Part shown: positions 38,781 to 47,604 of the stretch, piece after piece
Numbering within the stretch: the stretch's first letter is position 1
Layout: every line of letters begins with the position of its first letter
DNA from: Dysgonomonas hofstadii
GTDB taxonomy: Bacteria > Bacteroidota > Bacteroidia > Bacteroidales > Dysgonomonadaceae
NCBI RefSeq assembly: GCF_014196915.1
Contig: NZ_JACIEP010000005.1
Coordinates: 1-64,000, forward strand
Direction of reading: 5' to 3'
Length of the DNA stretch: 64,000 bases
Translations under genes and position numbers: made by a program
The notes under the pieces: generated by a model
The model's database searches: none
What the model saw: only the letters and a program-made list of their open reading frames with translations
What the model was told of the DNA's origin: nothing

Positions 38781-39527
38781 ATGATAATAGAGGTACAAAC
38801 CACTCAGAACGTAACGATAGATTATGAGATTGCAAATGTCGGAAAACGCATCCTGGCGTATCTTCTGGACTGGGTAGTCATTATGCTTTGGTTTTTTGGC
38901 TGGCTGTGGATATTGAGTACAGTTGCGCGTTTAGGACTTGAAGCCGCGATAGATGGTGATATTTCAGCGATAATCATTTGGATTATATTATTTTATCCGA
39001 TGCTGTTCTATGATTTCTTGTTCGAAAGATTCAACAATGGACAAAGCCTGGGCAAAATGGTTCTAAAGATCAGGGTAGTGAATGTGAATGGCACTGCGCC
39101 TACAACCGGCTCTTTTCTGGTCAGGTGGTTGTTTCGCCTTATCGACTTTACCATAACCTATGGGTTTGTAGGGGTGATTATGGTTGCAGTGTCAAAAAAA
39201 TCTCAGCGTTTAGGAGATCTACTGGCCGGGACGACTGTGGTAGACCTGAAACTGAATGCCGGGAACAGGGAACTTTCTATAACCGATCTCGATTTTCACG
39301 AGGACTATAAAGTGACTTATGCCGATGTGTTGGATCGTTTGTCCGACAGGGATATTCAAACTATTGTTTCTATCATTGAGGACAGAAGGATGCGCGACAG
39401 CGATTACTTTAACCAACGTTTGGCAGAAAGAATAAAGTCCATCACAGGGTATAACTATGATGGTCCCGACAGGGTATTCCTGAAAAAGATTGTGAATGAT
39501 TATAATTTCCTGGCCGTGCAGGAATAG
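38781..39527 (+). CDS. RDD family membrane protein
   Basis: The 248-residue protein has a short N-terminal strand, then RDD-type helices: GKRILAYLLDWVVIMLWF, a second and third helix (residues 65-85), and RWLFRLIDFTITYGFVGVIM. The motif FNNGQSLGKMVLKIRVV after the third helix is the RDD signature. A cytoplasmic C-terminal domain of ~90 residues follows. RDD proteins are often thought to be transporters, with little direct proof. It is divergent from the SpoIIM-MoxR-DUF58 operon, with which RDD genes often travel. Confidence 0.9.
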   Translation: MIIEVQTTQNVTIDYEIANVGKRILAYLLDWVVIMLWFFGWLWILSTVARLGLEAAIDGDISAIIIWIILFYPMLFYDFLFERFNNGQSLGKMVLKIRVVNVNGTAPTTGSFLVRWLFRLIDFTITYGFVGVIMVAVSKKSQRLGDLLAGTTVVDLKLNAGNRELSITDLDFHEDYKVTYADVLDRLSDRDIQTIVSIIEDRRMRDSDYFNQRLAERIKSITGYNYDGPDRVFLKKIVNDYNFLAVQE

Positions 39528-39532
39528 CGGAC

Positions 39533-40027
39533 TTATTCTTTTGTGTTGTCCGGATTACCTTCGACTGTTTTCAGGCTCATCTTTATTAATCCCATTTCCT
39601 TCACTGTCTCTCCTGCATCCGAACTTCCATTACCACCTGTGAACGATGGATTTATAAAATCAATATTCCTGATTGCCGTGTCAAATCGCTTCGGATCATT
39701 TATATCTTCTATTTTCAGTTTAAATTTCTGAGGCTGAGGGTATTCTGTTATACTAAGGCTAAATATTCCTTTATCTTCGGTACTAAGGCTGTCTACATAA
39801 TAAATAAGCGTATCTCCTTGTGTGGACAGATATGGAAATCCCAGGGCTACTCTTACATCTGATAGCGGTGTGTTATCTTCATTATCCTCGACAATAGTTC
39901 CAGTAACAATGAATTTGCCCAGAGGGACATTCGCATCGTCAGAGTCAAGACTACAAGACGACACATACAGAAGCATAAGTGTAGCTGATGTGATCTTCAA
40001 AAAAGTGGAAAACACCTTTATATTCAT
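39533..40027 (-). CDS. Lipoprotein of the radical-SAM-associated type
   Basis: The 164-residue protein has a lipobox YVSSC (cysteine at residue 25) followed by SLDSDDA, then a carboxypeptidase-regulatory-like beta-sandwich: FIVTGTIVEDNEDNTPLSDV starts it and KGIFSLSI and KFKLKIEDIND lie in the middle. The end, ETVKEMGLIKMSL, matches the pattern I recall for the Bacteroidota radical-SAM-associated putative lipoprotein family. No radical SAM gene is in the window, so here it is an orphan. It runs alone, ending convergently with the RDD gene (5-base gap). Confidence 0.65.
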   Translation of the reverse strand: MNIKVFSTFLKITSATLMLLYVSSCSLDSDDANVPLGKFIVTGTIVEDNEDNTPLSDVRVALGFPYLSTQGDTLIYYVDSLSTEDKGIFSLSITEYPQPQKFKLKIEDINDPKRFDTAIRNIDFINPSFTGGNGSSDAGETVKEMGLIKMSLKTVEGNPDNTKE

Positions 40028-40094
40028 ATAAAAACAATTATTTTAGGTTTCTATTTTAAAGATGCTTTCCGCAGGTAAAATGCTGCATAAAACG

Positions 40095-41549
40095 TTATTT
40101 TTTAACAGCTTTTGATTTAGCCGCAACAGTTTTATCCGGTTTAGGTGTTACTTCCTTCTTTTCTTTAGGCTTTGATACAGGTTTTTTTGCGGTAACACTT
40201 TTCGGCTTTTCATCTGTTTTTGCTTTACTTACTGCCTTTGGTTTAGCTGTTCCTTTTGGTTTGCTTTCCGGTTTTTCAGGGGCTTCCAATTTTTTTATCA
40301 TTTCCTCGAGCCGCTCTATTTCGTCCGCCTGGTTGTGTATTGTGGTCAGCAGCGAATTCAGTTCTTCTGTCTCTATCGAACTTGGGAATTCAGCTTCAAC
40401 CCGTTCTTTGAAATCGCTCAATACATTCATATAAGTGTTGAATGCTTCGTAAGGAGAAGCATAAGGACTGAACGGTAAATCGTTTTTCGTACCCATGTAA
40501 TAAAAATGATCGCTTGATTGCAGATAAATCCAGTCTTGTACCAGCCTTCTCGATTGGCTTAGGCTTACACGTTCGGCAATCTCATACAATTTGTTGAAAG
40601 CTTCCTGTTGAAGCGAGTTTCCAAGCCATGCCGAGATATCCCTCTCTTCGCCGACCCAGGAAATGGGATGCATGGAAGATATAGAATCCACAGGTTTGTG
40701 AAGGCTTAGTATTTCCGACGGAGTGGCAAAGCCTATGTTCTTCTCTGCGGCAAATCGTGGCAAAGCCCTCATGAAATCGAATATTCCCGAGCTCTTCTTC
40801 TGAAAGTTACCCAGAACTTCGTAGTTCATGAATAGGTTAATAACTTGCTCTTCTTTAGGTGTTGCGGCTATCCATCCGATAAATTTGTCTGCAGTAAGCG
40901 GGTATTCACTCCAGCTATAATTTGAGAAGCGGGTGGCTATGTCGTCACTAAAGCGTGGATTACGCATCAGTAATTTTAGTTTAGGCTGTTCTGCCGACTG
41001 ATAAACATAGTTCGGGCTCTTCCATCCCAATGTTCTTTTAGCTCCGGGCGTTAATATTCCTGTATAGCCCATTTCGTAAACAAGGCTGGCAATATCGTCG
41101 GAGTAGATCAGTTCTGTATTTCTGAAAACTTTAGGCTTTTGTCCGAACAGGATTTCTATTTTTTCACTATGGTTTTTCACCTGTTGTTTAAAACCTTCCG
41201 GATCGATCAGCGAGGCCAGTGAATGCCCTTGTGTTTCGGCAAGGAATTCAACACAACCCGTGTCGGCCAGTTCTTTAAACCCGTCTATCACCTCCGGAGC
41301 GTATATTTCCAACTGGTCGAGGGCTACACCCGATATGGAGAATGCAGCTTTAAATTTTCCCTTGTATTCTTTTATTATCTCCAGCATTACCCTGTTGGCC
41401 GGAACAAAAGATATTTCAGCTACCCTTTGTATGAAGTCTTCATTTGCAAAATCGTCATAGTAATAATGGTCTCCGCCTATATTGAAAAACCTGTAACGTT
41501 TCAGCCTGTGAGGCTGATGTATCTGGAAGTAAAAGCAAATATTTTTCAT
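40095..41549 (-). CDS. Glycoside hydrolase family 57 alpha-amylase with a Lys/Pro/Ala-rich tail
   Basis: The 484-residue cytoplasmic enzyme has the GH57 opening CFYFQIHQPHRLKRYRFF and the nucleophile region FLAETQGHSLASL, with the Glu near residue 133; FSDDIATRFSNYSW is in the acid/base region. GH57 enzymes cut or branch alpha-glucans. After ~residue 395 comes a coiled coil (TIHNQADEIERLEEMIKKLE), then a ~65-residue low-complexity tail made of KP, AK and KPK units. The tail is unusual for the family core and may bind glycogen or other partners. It lies 21 bp after the GT4 gene, making a glycogen operon. Confidence 0.9.
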   Translation of the reverse strand: MKNICFYFQIHQPHRLKRYRFFNIGGDHYYYDDFANEDFIQRVAEISFVPANRVMLEIIKEYKGKFKAAFSISGVALDQLEIYAPEVIDGFKELADTGCVEFLAETQGHSLASLIDPEGFKQQVKNHSEKIEILFGQKPKVFRNTELIYSDDIASLVYEMGYTGILTPGAKRTLGWKSPNYVYQSAEQPKLKLLMRNPRFSDDIATRFSNYSWSEYPLTADKFIGWIAATPKEEQVINLFMNYEVLGNFQKKSSGIFDFMRALPRFAAEKNIGFATPSEILSLHKPVDSISSMHPISWVGEERDISAWLGNSLQQEAFNKLYEIAERVSLSQSRRLVQDWIYLQSSDHFYYMGTKNDLPFSPYASPYEAFNTYMNVLSDFKERVEAEFPSSIETEELNSLLTTIHNQADEIERLEEMIKKLEAPEKPESKPKGTAKPKAVSKAKTDEKPKSVTAKKPVSKPKEKKEVTPKPDKTVAAKSKAVKK

Positions 41550-41570
41550 AACTATATTGGTTGTATTTTT

Positions 41571-42827
41571 TTACATTAAACTATTATAAATATCTCTTAC
41601 TTTCTGGCCTGCATATTCCCATTTTATATTATCGACTTCTGCCTTGCCTTCCCTGCTAAGGAATTCGGCCATTGCATCGTAGGTGCAGATGGAATAGATG
41701 GCGTCAGCCATGCCTTCTACATCCCAGAAGTCTACTTTTACAGCTTTGCTGAGAATCTCGGCACATCCCGACTGTTTGGAAATAATGGTCGGTATACTGC
41801 ATTGCATAGCTTCTAACGGTGATATGCCAAATGGCTCGGAAACGGATGGCATAACATAAACATCACTTCTTTTAAACATGTCATATACCTGTTTGCCTGT
41901 CAGGAATCCTGTGAAATGGAACCGGTCTGAAATGCCTTTTTCGGCGGCCAGGTATATCATGCGTTCCATCATGTCGCCGCTTCCGGCCATTACAAAGCGT
42001 ATGTGTTTAGCTTTTTCCAGCACACGTGCAGCGGCTTCAACAAAGTATTCGGGCCCTTTCTGCATAGTGATGCGCCCCAGGAATGTGACTACTTTATCTT
42101 TGGTGCCTTTCTGAGGGTTGATGGCAAGTATTTCGGGGCTTAACGGCTCAACGGCGTTGTGCACTGTCGATACTTTTGAAGGATCCTGAAAATATTTTTC
42201 GATAACTGTTTTTCTAGTCAGGTCACTAACACAAATAATGTGGTCGGCATGATCCATTCCATTCTTTTCCATCTCGTATACCTGAGGATTGACATTCCCG
42301 CGGCTACGGTCAAAGTCGGTAGCATGGACGTGGATGACCAATGGCTTGCCTAATATGTTCTTGGCATGGATTCCGGCCGGATAAGTGAGCCAGTCGTGCG
42401 AATGGATAATGTCGAACTGATGTGTGCGGGCTATTACTCCGGCTACAATAGAATAATTATTTATCTCCTCAAGCAGGTTGTCGGGGTATCGTCCCGAGAA
42501 CTCGATGCATCCAAGGTCGTTAGTGCGCAAATATCTGAAGTCAGCATATATATGATCTCTCAGATTGTAATATTCCTGAGGATCCATATATTTGGACAAT
42601 CGATCGCTGACATAGTCCCAATGTACATCCTGCCATACAACAGGAGTATTGCAGGCGCCTATTATTTTCAGAAAACTCTGATCTTCGTCGCCCCACGGTT
42701 TAGGGATGACAAAAGTTATATCCATGTCGGGTTGCATGGCCATGCCTCTTGTAAGCCCGTAGCTGGCCGTGCCAAGTCCTCCCAGAATGTGGGGAGGAAA
42801 CTCCCATCCAAACATTAATGCTTTCAT
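41571..42827 (-). CDS. GT4 family glycosyltransferase, glycogen synthase-like
   Basis: The 418-residue GT-B enzyme opens MFGWEFPPHILGGLGTASYG, where the Gly-Gly-Leu loop takes the place of the KTGGL of glycogen synthases. The C-terminal domain has VVTFLGRITMQKGPEYFVEAA and the nucleotide-sugar site MPSVSEPFGISPLEAM with the Glu-x7-Glu pattern. Between GH57 and debranching enzyme genes, the most likely job is glycogen or maltodextrin chain elongation from a nucleotide glucose. Donor (ADP- or UDP-glucose) cannot be read from sequence. Confidence 0.88.
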   Translation of the reverse strand: MKALMFGWEFPPHILGGLGTASYGLTRGMAMQPDMDITFVIPKPWGDEDQSFLKIIGACNTPVVWQDVHWDYVSDRLSKYMDPQEYYNLRDHIYADFRYLRTNDLGCIEFSGRYPDNLLEEINNYSIVAGVIARTHQFDIIHSHDWLTYPAGIHAKNILGKPLVIHVHATDFDRSRGNVNPQVYEMEKNGMDHADHIICVSDLTRKTVIEKYFQDPSKVSTVHNAVEPLSPEILAINPQKGTKDKVVTFLGRITMQKGPEYFVEAAARVLEKAKHIRFVMAGSGDMMERMIYLAAEKGISDRFHFTGFLTGKQVYDMFKRSDVYVMPSVSEPFGISPLEAMQCSIPTIISKQSGCAEILSKAVKVDFWDVEGMADAIYSICTYDAMAEFLSREGKAEVDNIKWEYAGQKVRDIYNSLM

Positions 42828-42899
42828 ATGCCTTCGTTATAAGTTAGGGTTATAAGTATTATTGTCGACAGATACTATAGAACCATTAACTTTTTTTGA

Positions 42900-44861
42900 T
42901 TAATATTCATCTGCAAAGGAATTCTGTAAATTCAATGCTTTTAACACTCCTGCAACATTAGTTGCGTATGATATAGGGCCATGCCCAAAGTAAGGGATGC
43001 TGCCATCATAGATCGCCGATAGTGACCCAATGCCATCGTTTGACATTTCTTCTTCTATTCCTATAAGTAATCTTTCGAGAAACGAATAACCGCTTTTCTG
43101 GAATATTTTTATATATACTTCCATATATATACCCAGAAGCCATGGCCAGGCGGCACCATTGTAGGCACTGTAGAGCCTGTCGTTGACAGAGCCTTCGCTA
43201 CGTGGTCTGAATCCTATACTTTTAGGGCTTAAAGAGCGTATGCCTTTCGGTGTCAGCAACTCTTTGGTTATGATATCCAGAATAGACTTGCTTTGCCGCT
43301 TGTCCAGTAATGGGTAGTCGCAGGCTATGGCCAGTAGCATGTTTGGCCTTACACTCCAGTCTACATAGTTGCCTATAACATAATCGTATAGATAACCTCC
43401 GTCGTTGAGGAATATATCGAGGAATGAATTTTTGGTTATTTCGGCCAACAGTCCCATTTTCTTGGCCAGTTTCTCGTTTTTTTTGTGTAGAGCTATTTCC
43501 TGATTGAACATCAGTGCGTTGAACCAGAAAGCATTAATTTCGACAAGGCAACCTGAACGGGTAGACCTTATGTTCTCAGGGACTGCCGCACTGTGCATCC
43601 AGCTTGGCAGGTTGGAATGATTATCTACACTGAGTAGTCCGTTTGCCAATGGTTTTAAATAGGGATGTTTTCCCTCGTGTATAAATGTGACAATATCGTT
43701 AACCAGCTCAGCGTATTTTACATAAAACCGGTCGTGATCGGCAATGTGATATTTTTTAAGGGAGCGCAATACCCATAACAGTACATCCGCATTTGTTATG
43801 TCCTGAAGGAATCCCGATACAGGTTTACCTTCCATAAAGTTTTTTATGGCCGGGATGGCTGTGTCCATGACCTCTTCGAAAGATTCGGGTTTTCCCAGTC
43901 CGAATGTCAGACCAGGCAATGCCATAAATTGTTCGCGGGCGGCTACCCTTCCCCAGGGGTATCCGTTAAGTAAGTACAACTCTTCTTTAGTAGGACGGAA
44001 ATAGAATTGATGGCCGGAATTTTTCAGGCAGTTGAAGAACGAAGACCGTGGAGTGCGTTCTTTTATTCCATCTTCGAATAAGAGTGATAGTTTACTCGTA
44101 TCTGCTTTTACATCACTTGCCGAGAAAATAATGGATTCACCTTTTGCTATTGGTAATTCAAAATATCCGGGAACATAGAGATCCTCCTTATAATCCAGGC
44201 CTTCTTCTTTGTCGCGTTCATATTCTATTCCTTTATACCAGTTAGGTTCGAAAACAAAATTGACCTCTTTGCTGAATTGCATAAACAGTTCAGGGTATCC
44301 GCTGTACATTTGCATGCTGATGCCGTTCTCCACTTCCTTATAACCATGCTCGGCGACAGAGTTCTCACTCGTGAGTTCGTTAATTTCCCTGAATGCGAGG
44401 AATGGTTTGAAACGCATTATCGTAGGAGAGTGTGCATCCAGCAATGTATAGCGTATGAAGATCGTATTGTCCTCGAGCGAAAACATTTTTTCTTTGGAAA
44501 GAACTACGCCGCCTACCCTGTATATTGTCCGGGGCAGGGAGTCGCAATTGAATTCACGGATATATTTATGCCCCATCGGGCTGTAATTGTTGCCGTCGTA
44601 TTTGTGAATGCCCAGGTTGAAATCGGCTCCGTGCTGTACCACCGTCTCGTCGAATGATGACAGAAGTACGTGGTTCGAATTATCCAGCTTGGGAACAGGC
44701 ATAACCAGTAAGCCATGTTGTTTACGGGTGTTGCATTCCACCAGGGTAGTACAATGGTAAGCCCCCCGACGGTTAGTTCTCAGTATTTCCCTTTTCAGAG
44801 AGTACTCGAGATTTACCATGCGGCTCTTATCAAATTTTAAATATGCATTATTTTGATCCAT
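42900..44861 (-). CDS. Amylo-alpha-1,6-glucosidase / glycogen debranching enzyme
   Basis: The 653-residue protein has an N-terminal beta-domain (about 10-260, with NRRGAYHCTTLVECNTRKQHG) and a C-terminal (alpha/alpha)6 catalytic domain with PWGRVAAREQFMALPGLT, EINAFWFNALMFN, RPNMLLAIACDYPLL and the end YNGAAWPWLLGIY. This is the GH133-type debranching layout, which hydrolyses alpha-1,6 branches of glycogen. It is the first gene of the glycogen operon, 72 bp upstream of the GT4 gene. Confidence 0.93.
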   Translation of the reverse strand: MDQNNAYLKFDKSRMVNLEYSLKREILRTNRRGAYHCTTLVECNTRKQHGLLVMPVPKLDNSNHVLLSSFDETVVQHGADFNLGIHKYDGNNYSPMGHKYIREFNCDSLPRTIYRVGGVVLSKEKMFSLEDNTIFIRYTLLDAHSPTIMRFKPFLAFREINELTSENSVAEHGYKEVENGISMQMYSGYPELFMQFSKEVNFVFEPNWYKGIEYERDKEEGLDYKEDLYVPGYFELPIAKGESIIFSASDVKADTSKLSLLFEDGIKERTPRSSFFNCLKNSGHQFYFRPTKEELYLLNGYPWGRVAAREQFMALPGLTFGLGKPESFEEVMDTAIPAIKNFMEGKPVSGFLQDITNADVLLWVLRSLKKYHIADHDRFYVKYAELVNDIVTFIHEGKHPYLKPLANGLLSVDNHSNLPSWMHSAAVPENIRSTRSGCLVEINAFWFNALMFNQEIALHKKNEKLAKKMGLLAEITKNSFLDIFLNDGGYLYDYVIGNYVDWSVRPNMLLAIACDYPLLDKRQSKSILDIITKELLTPKGIRSLSPKSIGFRPRSEGSVNDRLYSAYNGAAWPWLLGIYMEVYIKIFQKSGYSFLERLLIGIEEEMSNDGIGSLSAIYDGSIPYFGHGPISYATNVAGVLKALNLQNSFADEY

Positions 44862-45269
44862 ACTTCAAGGATAATTAAACTGTTTATACAAAGAGAAATA
44901 GACAAAAGTGATATACTTCTTTGCCTATTTCTGCTTTTAAAGATAACAAAAATGTTAAATATACTGTTCTTTTTTTTTGAATGTTTAGAAACATATATCA
45001 AATATTGTATTATTGCTTGTTTTTGGTTATTTATGCCAGATTAGTGGGTAGCCGTGATGGACTGCTTTATTATACCGGACTAATTGCCGATTCGTATTAT
45101 TTAGAATAGTTTTAGACAATGCCGGATTGTTTTCGTTAGTCCTTTTATCTGATTCATAATGAATAGTATTACATATTTTAAAGAATTGGATAACTAACTT
45201 CTTGAACTGAAAAGCCTGATGTGATTACTATTTTTATATCTTTGTAAACCAAAAAATAAAGTTGCCGAT
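44862..45269. other. Divergent intergenic region upstream of the debranching and lgt genes
   Basis: A hairpin at 44894-44932 (AGAAATAGACAAA against TTTGCCTATTTCT, one mismatch) sits 32 bases before the debranching gene start, where it could be a leader structure on the minus strand. TATCTTTG at 45237-45244 fits the -7 element for lgt on the plus strand. A weak GGACTAA/TTAGTCC pair (45077-45142) has too large a loop to call. No gene is seen. Confidence 0.45.
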
Positions 45270-46313
45270 ATGCTTTCATTTATTACATGGGACGTTTCTC
45301 CCGAAGCTTTCTCCTTGTTTGGGCGCGCCATCCGGTGGTATGGTATTCTCTGGGCAGGAGGTGTTTTGTTATGTACCCTGGTTGTACAACGTATGTATAA
45401 GCATGAGAAATTACCAGATAACTGGTTCGATTCTCTGTTTATGTATGTTTTGATTGGGCTTATCATTGGTGCGCGTCTGGGGCATTGCCTGTTTTATGAT
45501 CCGGTGGCATACCTGTCCAATCCTATCGAACTGCTGAAAGTCTGGGAAGGAGGACTGGCTAGTCATGGAGGAGCTATTGGCATGACTATAGGAGTCTGTC
45601 TTTATTCGTTGAAGGTGACCTCAAAAAAGCTGAAGTGGAAACATCTGGGAATATCCTCATTGATAGGGCTTGTATTGGGTGCTGCTAGCTACTATATCTA
45701 TAAACTGGTTACAGGGGCTGAATCTGCTCTGGATCTGTTATTATATCAGTTTGTGTTTATGGGATTCTTTATCGGAGTTTGTGTGTCAATGGTATATACC
45801 ACACGTGAAATGTCGATAAAGACACTCGACAGGCTTGTGGTCGGAGTGGCTATTGGTGCAACATCCATTCGTCTGGGCAATCTTATGAATTCTGAGATAT
45901 ACGGTGGCCCGACTACCATGCCCTGGGGTTTTAATTTTGTGAGAGATCAAAAGTGGAGCTGGCCTCTCGATCAGGGTGGCGGTGGTGGACTCCCTGCTCA
46001 TCCTACTCAGATATATGAAGCATTGATCTATTTATTCATATTCGTACTGGGACTATATTTGTTTTATAAGACTACAGCTAAAAATAGGACAGGGCTCATT
46101 CTGGGGATTTCATTGATCGGCATTTTCTTTTCCCGTTTTTTGATAGAATTTATCAAGAACATACAGGAAAAATTTGAAGTGCAAATGATGGAGACCATCG
46201 GTATGAATATGGGGCAATTGCTTAGTCTTCCGTTTGTTATATGGGGTGTCTGGCTGGTATGGAGTGCCCTGAAGAAAAAAGAGCCGATAGGGAACAATAT
46301 AAATAAAAAGTAA
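45270..46313 (+). CDS. lgt: Prolipoprotein diacylglyceryl transferase with an inserted two-helix segment
   Basis: The 347-residue inner membrane enzyme moves diacylglycerol from phosphatidylglycerol to the lipobox cysteine of prolipoproteins. Core motifs are present: IRWYGILWAGGV, GLIIGARLGHCLFY, GGLASHGGAIG with the catalytic His, IRLGNLMNSEIYG with the Arg and Asn, and LPAHPTQIYEAL. Between GGLASHGGAIG and the LDRLVVG segment there are about 70 extra residues (roughly 119-187) containing two hydrophobic helices, so the protein is longer than the usual ~270-280. The reading frame is uninterrupted. It is followed 30 bp later by the flavodiiron gene. Confidence 0.93.
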   Translation: MLSFITWDVSPEAFSLFGRAIRWYGILWAGGVLLCTLVVQRMYKHEKLPDNWFDSLFMYVLIGLIIGARLGHCLFYDPVAYLSNPIELLKVWEGGLASHGGAIGMTIGVCLYSLKVTSKKLKWKHLGISSLIGLVLGAASYYIYKLVTGAESALDLLLYQFVFMGFFIGVCVSMVYTTREMSIKTLDRLVVGVAIGATSIRLGNLMNSEIYGGPTTMPWGFNFVRDQKWSWPLDQGGGGGLPAHPTQIYEALIYLFIFVLGLYLFYKTTAKNRTGLILGISLIGIFFSRFLIEFIKNIQEKFEVQMMETIGMNMGQLLSLPFVIWGVWLVWSALKKKEPIGNNINKK

Positions 46314-46343
46314 TATTCGCTTTATTAAAATTCACCAGATAAT

Positions 46344-47549
46344 ATGTTAAAACCAATTCCAATAAAAGAAGACTTATTCTATATTGGCGTAAACGACCGT
46401 ACAAAACATCTTTTCGAAAATTTATGGCCTTTGCCTAAAGGTGTTTCTTACAATTCATACCTGATAGTAGATGAGAAAACTGCATTATTCGACACTGTAG
46501 ATGTATGTTATTCCGATATATTTTTCCATAAACTGGAGATAGCTCTGGCCGGAAAACCACTCGATTATGTGATAATCAATCACATGGAGCCCGATCATTC
46601 AGGGTCTCTCGGATTACTAAGAAGCCGTTTTCCGAATGTAGAGGTTGTGGGAAACAAACGGACTGCCGATATGGTGCAGGGATTTTATGGTATTAATGAT
46701 GGCGTGATAGTAATAGATGACGGAGATCAATTGTCGCTGGGGAAGCATAATCTGGTGTTTTACATGACTCCTATGGTACACTGGCCGGAGACGATGATGA
46801 CCTACGATACTACCGATAAAATTATATTTTCCGGTGACGCCTTTGGTACATTCGGAACACTGGACGGAGGGATTACAGATGCTCAGCTTCATCCTGAACG
46901 TTATTATGATGAAATGATCCGTTATTATTCAAATATAGTAGGCAAATTCGGCTCACCTGTACAAAAGGCATTGGAAAAGCTGGGAACATTGGATATAAAA
47001 TATATCTGTTCTACACACGGGCCTGTATGGACTTTGCCCGATCAGATAGAAAAGGTGATCAGCATATATGACAAACTAAGCCGCTATCAGGGAGATGAAG
47101 GTGTTGTCATTGCCTATGGCAGCATGTATGGAAACACTGAACAAATGGCTGAGACAATTGCATACGAACTGGCACAACAGGGAATCCGTGAAATAATAAT
47201 GCATAACGTATCGAAGCGTTCGCATTCTTATATCATTCGCGATATATTTAAGTATAAAGGACTGATAGTGGGTTCGCCGACGTACAATAACAAGCTATAT
47301 CCTGAAGTGGAATATTTACTGTCGAAGATCGAAGGGCGTGATATGAAGAACCGTTACTTCGGTTATTTCGGATCGTTCACATGGGCAGGGGCAGCAGTGA
47401 AACGTCTGGCACAATTTGCAATCGATACAAAATTCGAAGTTGTAGGTAATCCTGTTGAAATGAGACAGGCAATAAGCATAAATACCTACGATGAATGTAT
47501 TGCACTAGGTAAAGCAATGGCAGACCGGTTGATACAAGACCGTAAATGA
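46344..47549 (+). CDS. FprA family flavodiiron protein
   Basis: The 401-residue cytoplasmic protein has an N-terminal metallo-beta-lactamase domain with the diiron ligands in NHMEPDHSGSLG (near residue 79), VHWPETM, SGDAFGTFG and CSTHGPVW, and a C-terminal flavodoxin domain with the FMN loop AYGSMYGNTEQMAE (near 258) and GSFTWAGAAVK. Such proteins reduce oxygen to water, or nitric oxide, in anaerobes. No rubredoxin domain is fused, so an electron donor must come from elsewhere. All iron ligands are present. Confidence 0.95.
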   Translation: MLKPIPIKEDLFYIGVNDRTKHLFENLWPLPKGVSYNSYLIVDEKTALFDTVDVCYSDIFFHKLEIALAGKPLDYVIINHMEPDHSGSLGLLRSRFPNVEVVGNKRTADMVQGFYGINDGVIVIDDGDQLSLGKHNLVFYMTPMVHWPETMMTYDTTDKIIFSGDAFGTFGTLDGGITDAQLHPERYYDEMIRYYSNIVGKFGSPVQKALEKLGTLDIKYICSTHGPVWTLPDQIEKVISIYDKLSRYQGDEGVVIAYGSMYGNTEQMAETIAYELAQQGIREIIMHNVSKRSHSYIIRDIFKYKGLIVGSPTYNNKLYPEVEYLLSKIEGRDMKNRYFGYFGSFTWAGAAVKRLAQFAIDTKFEVVGNPVEMRQAISINTYDECIALGKAMADRLIQDRK

Positions 47550-47556
47550 ATTTAAA

Positions 47557-47597
47557 TTATGAATTATAAATTGCAAAAAAACACTCATAATTCATAA
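47557..47597. terminator. AT-rich palindrome between convergent genes
   Basis: TTATGAATTAT and ATAATTCATAA are perfect 11-base inverted arms with a 19-base loop between the flavodiiron and phosphoethanolamine transferase genes. The base pairs are all weak, so it may be a dispersed AT-rich repeat as much as a terminator. Confidence 0.5.
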
Positions 47598-47604
47598 CTC
47601 ATAA

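Noticed and set aside
45077-45142. GGACTAA / TTAGTCC inverted pair followed by TTTT
   Set aside because: The 52-base loop and seven-base arms are too weak for a terminator and there is no gene ending before it.
45194-45466. 90-codon minus-strand frame at the lgt start
   Set aside because: It lies mostly antisense to lgt and has no family.
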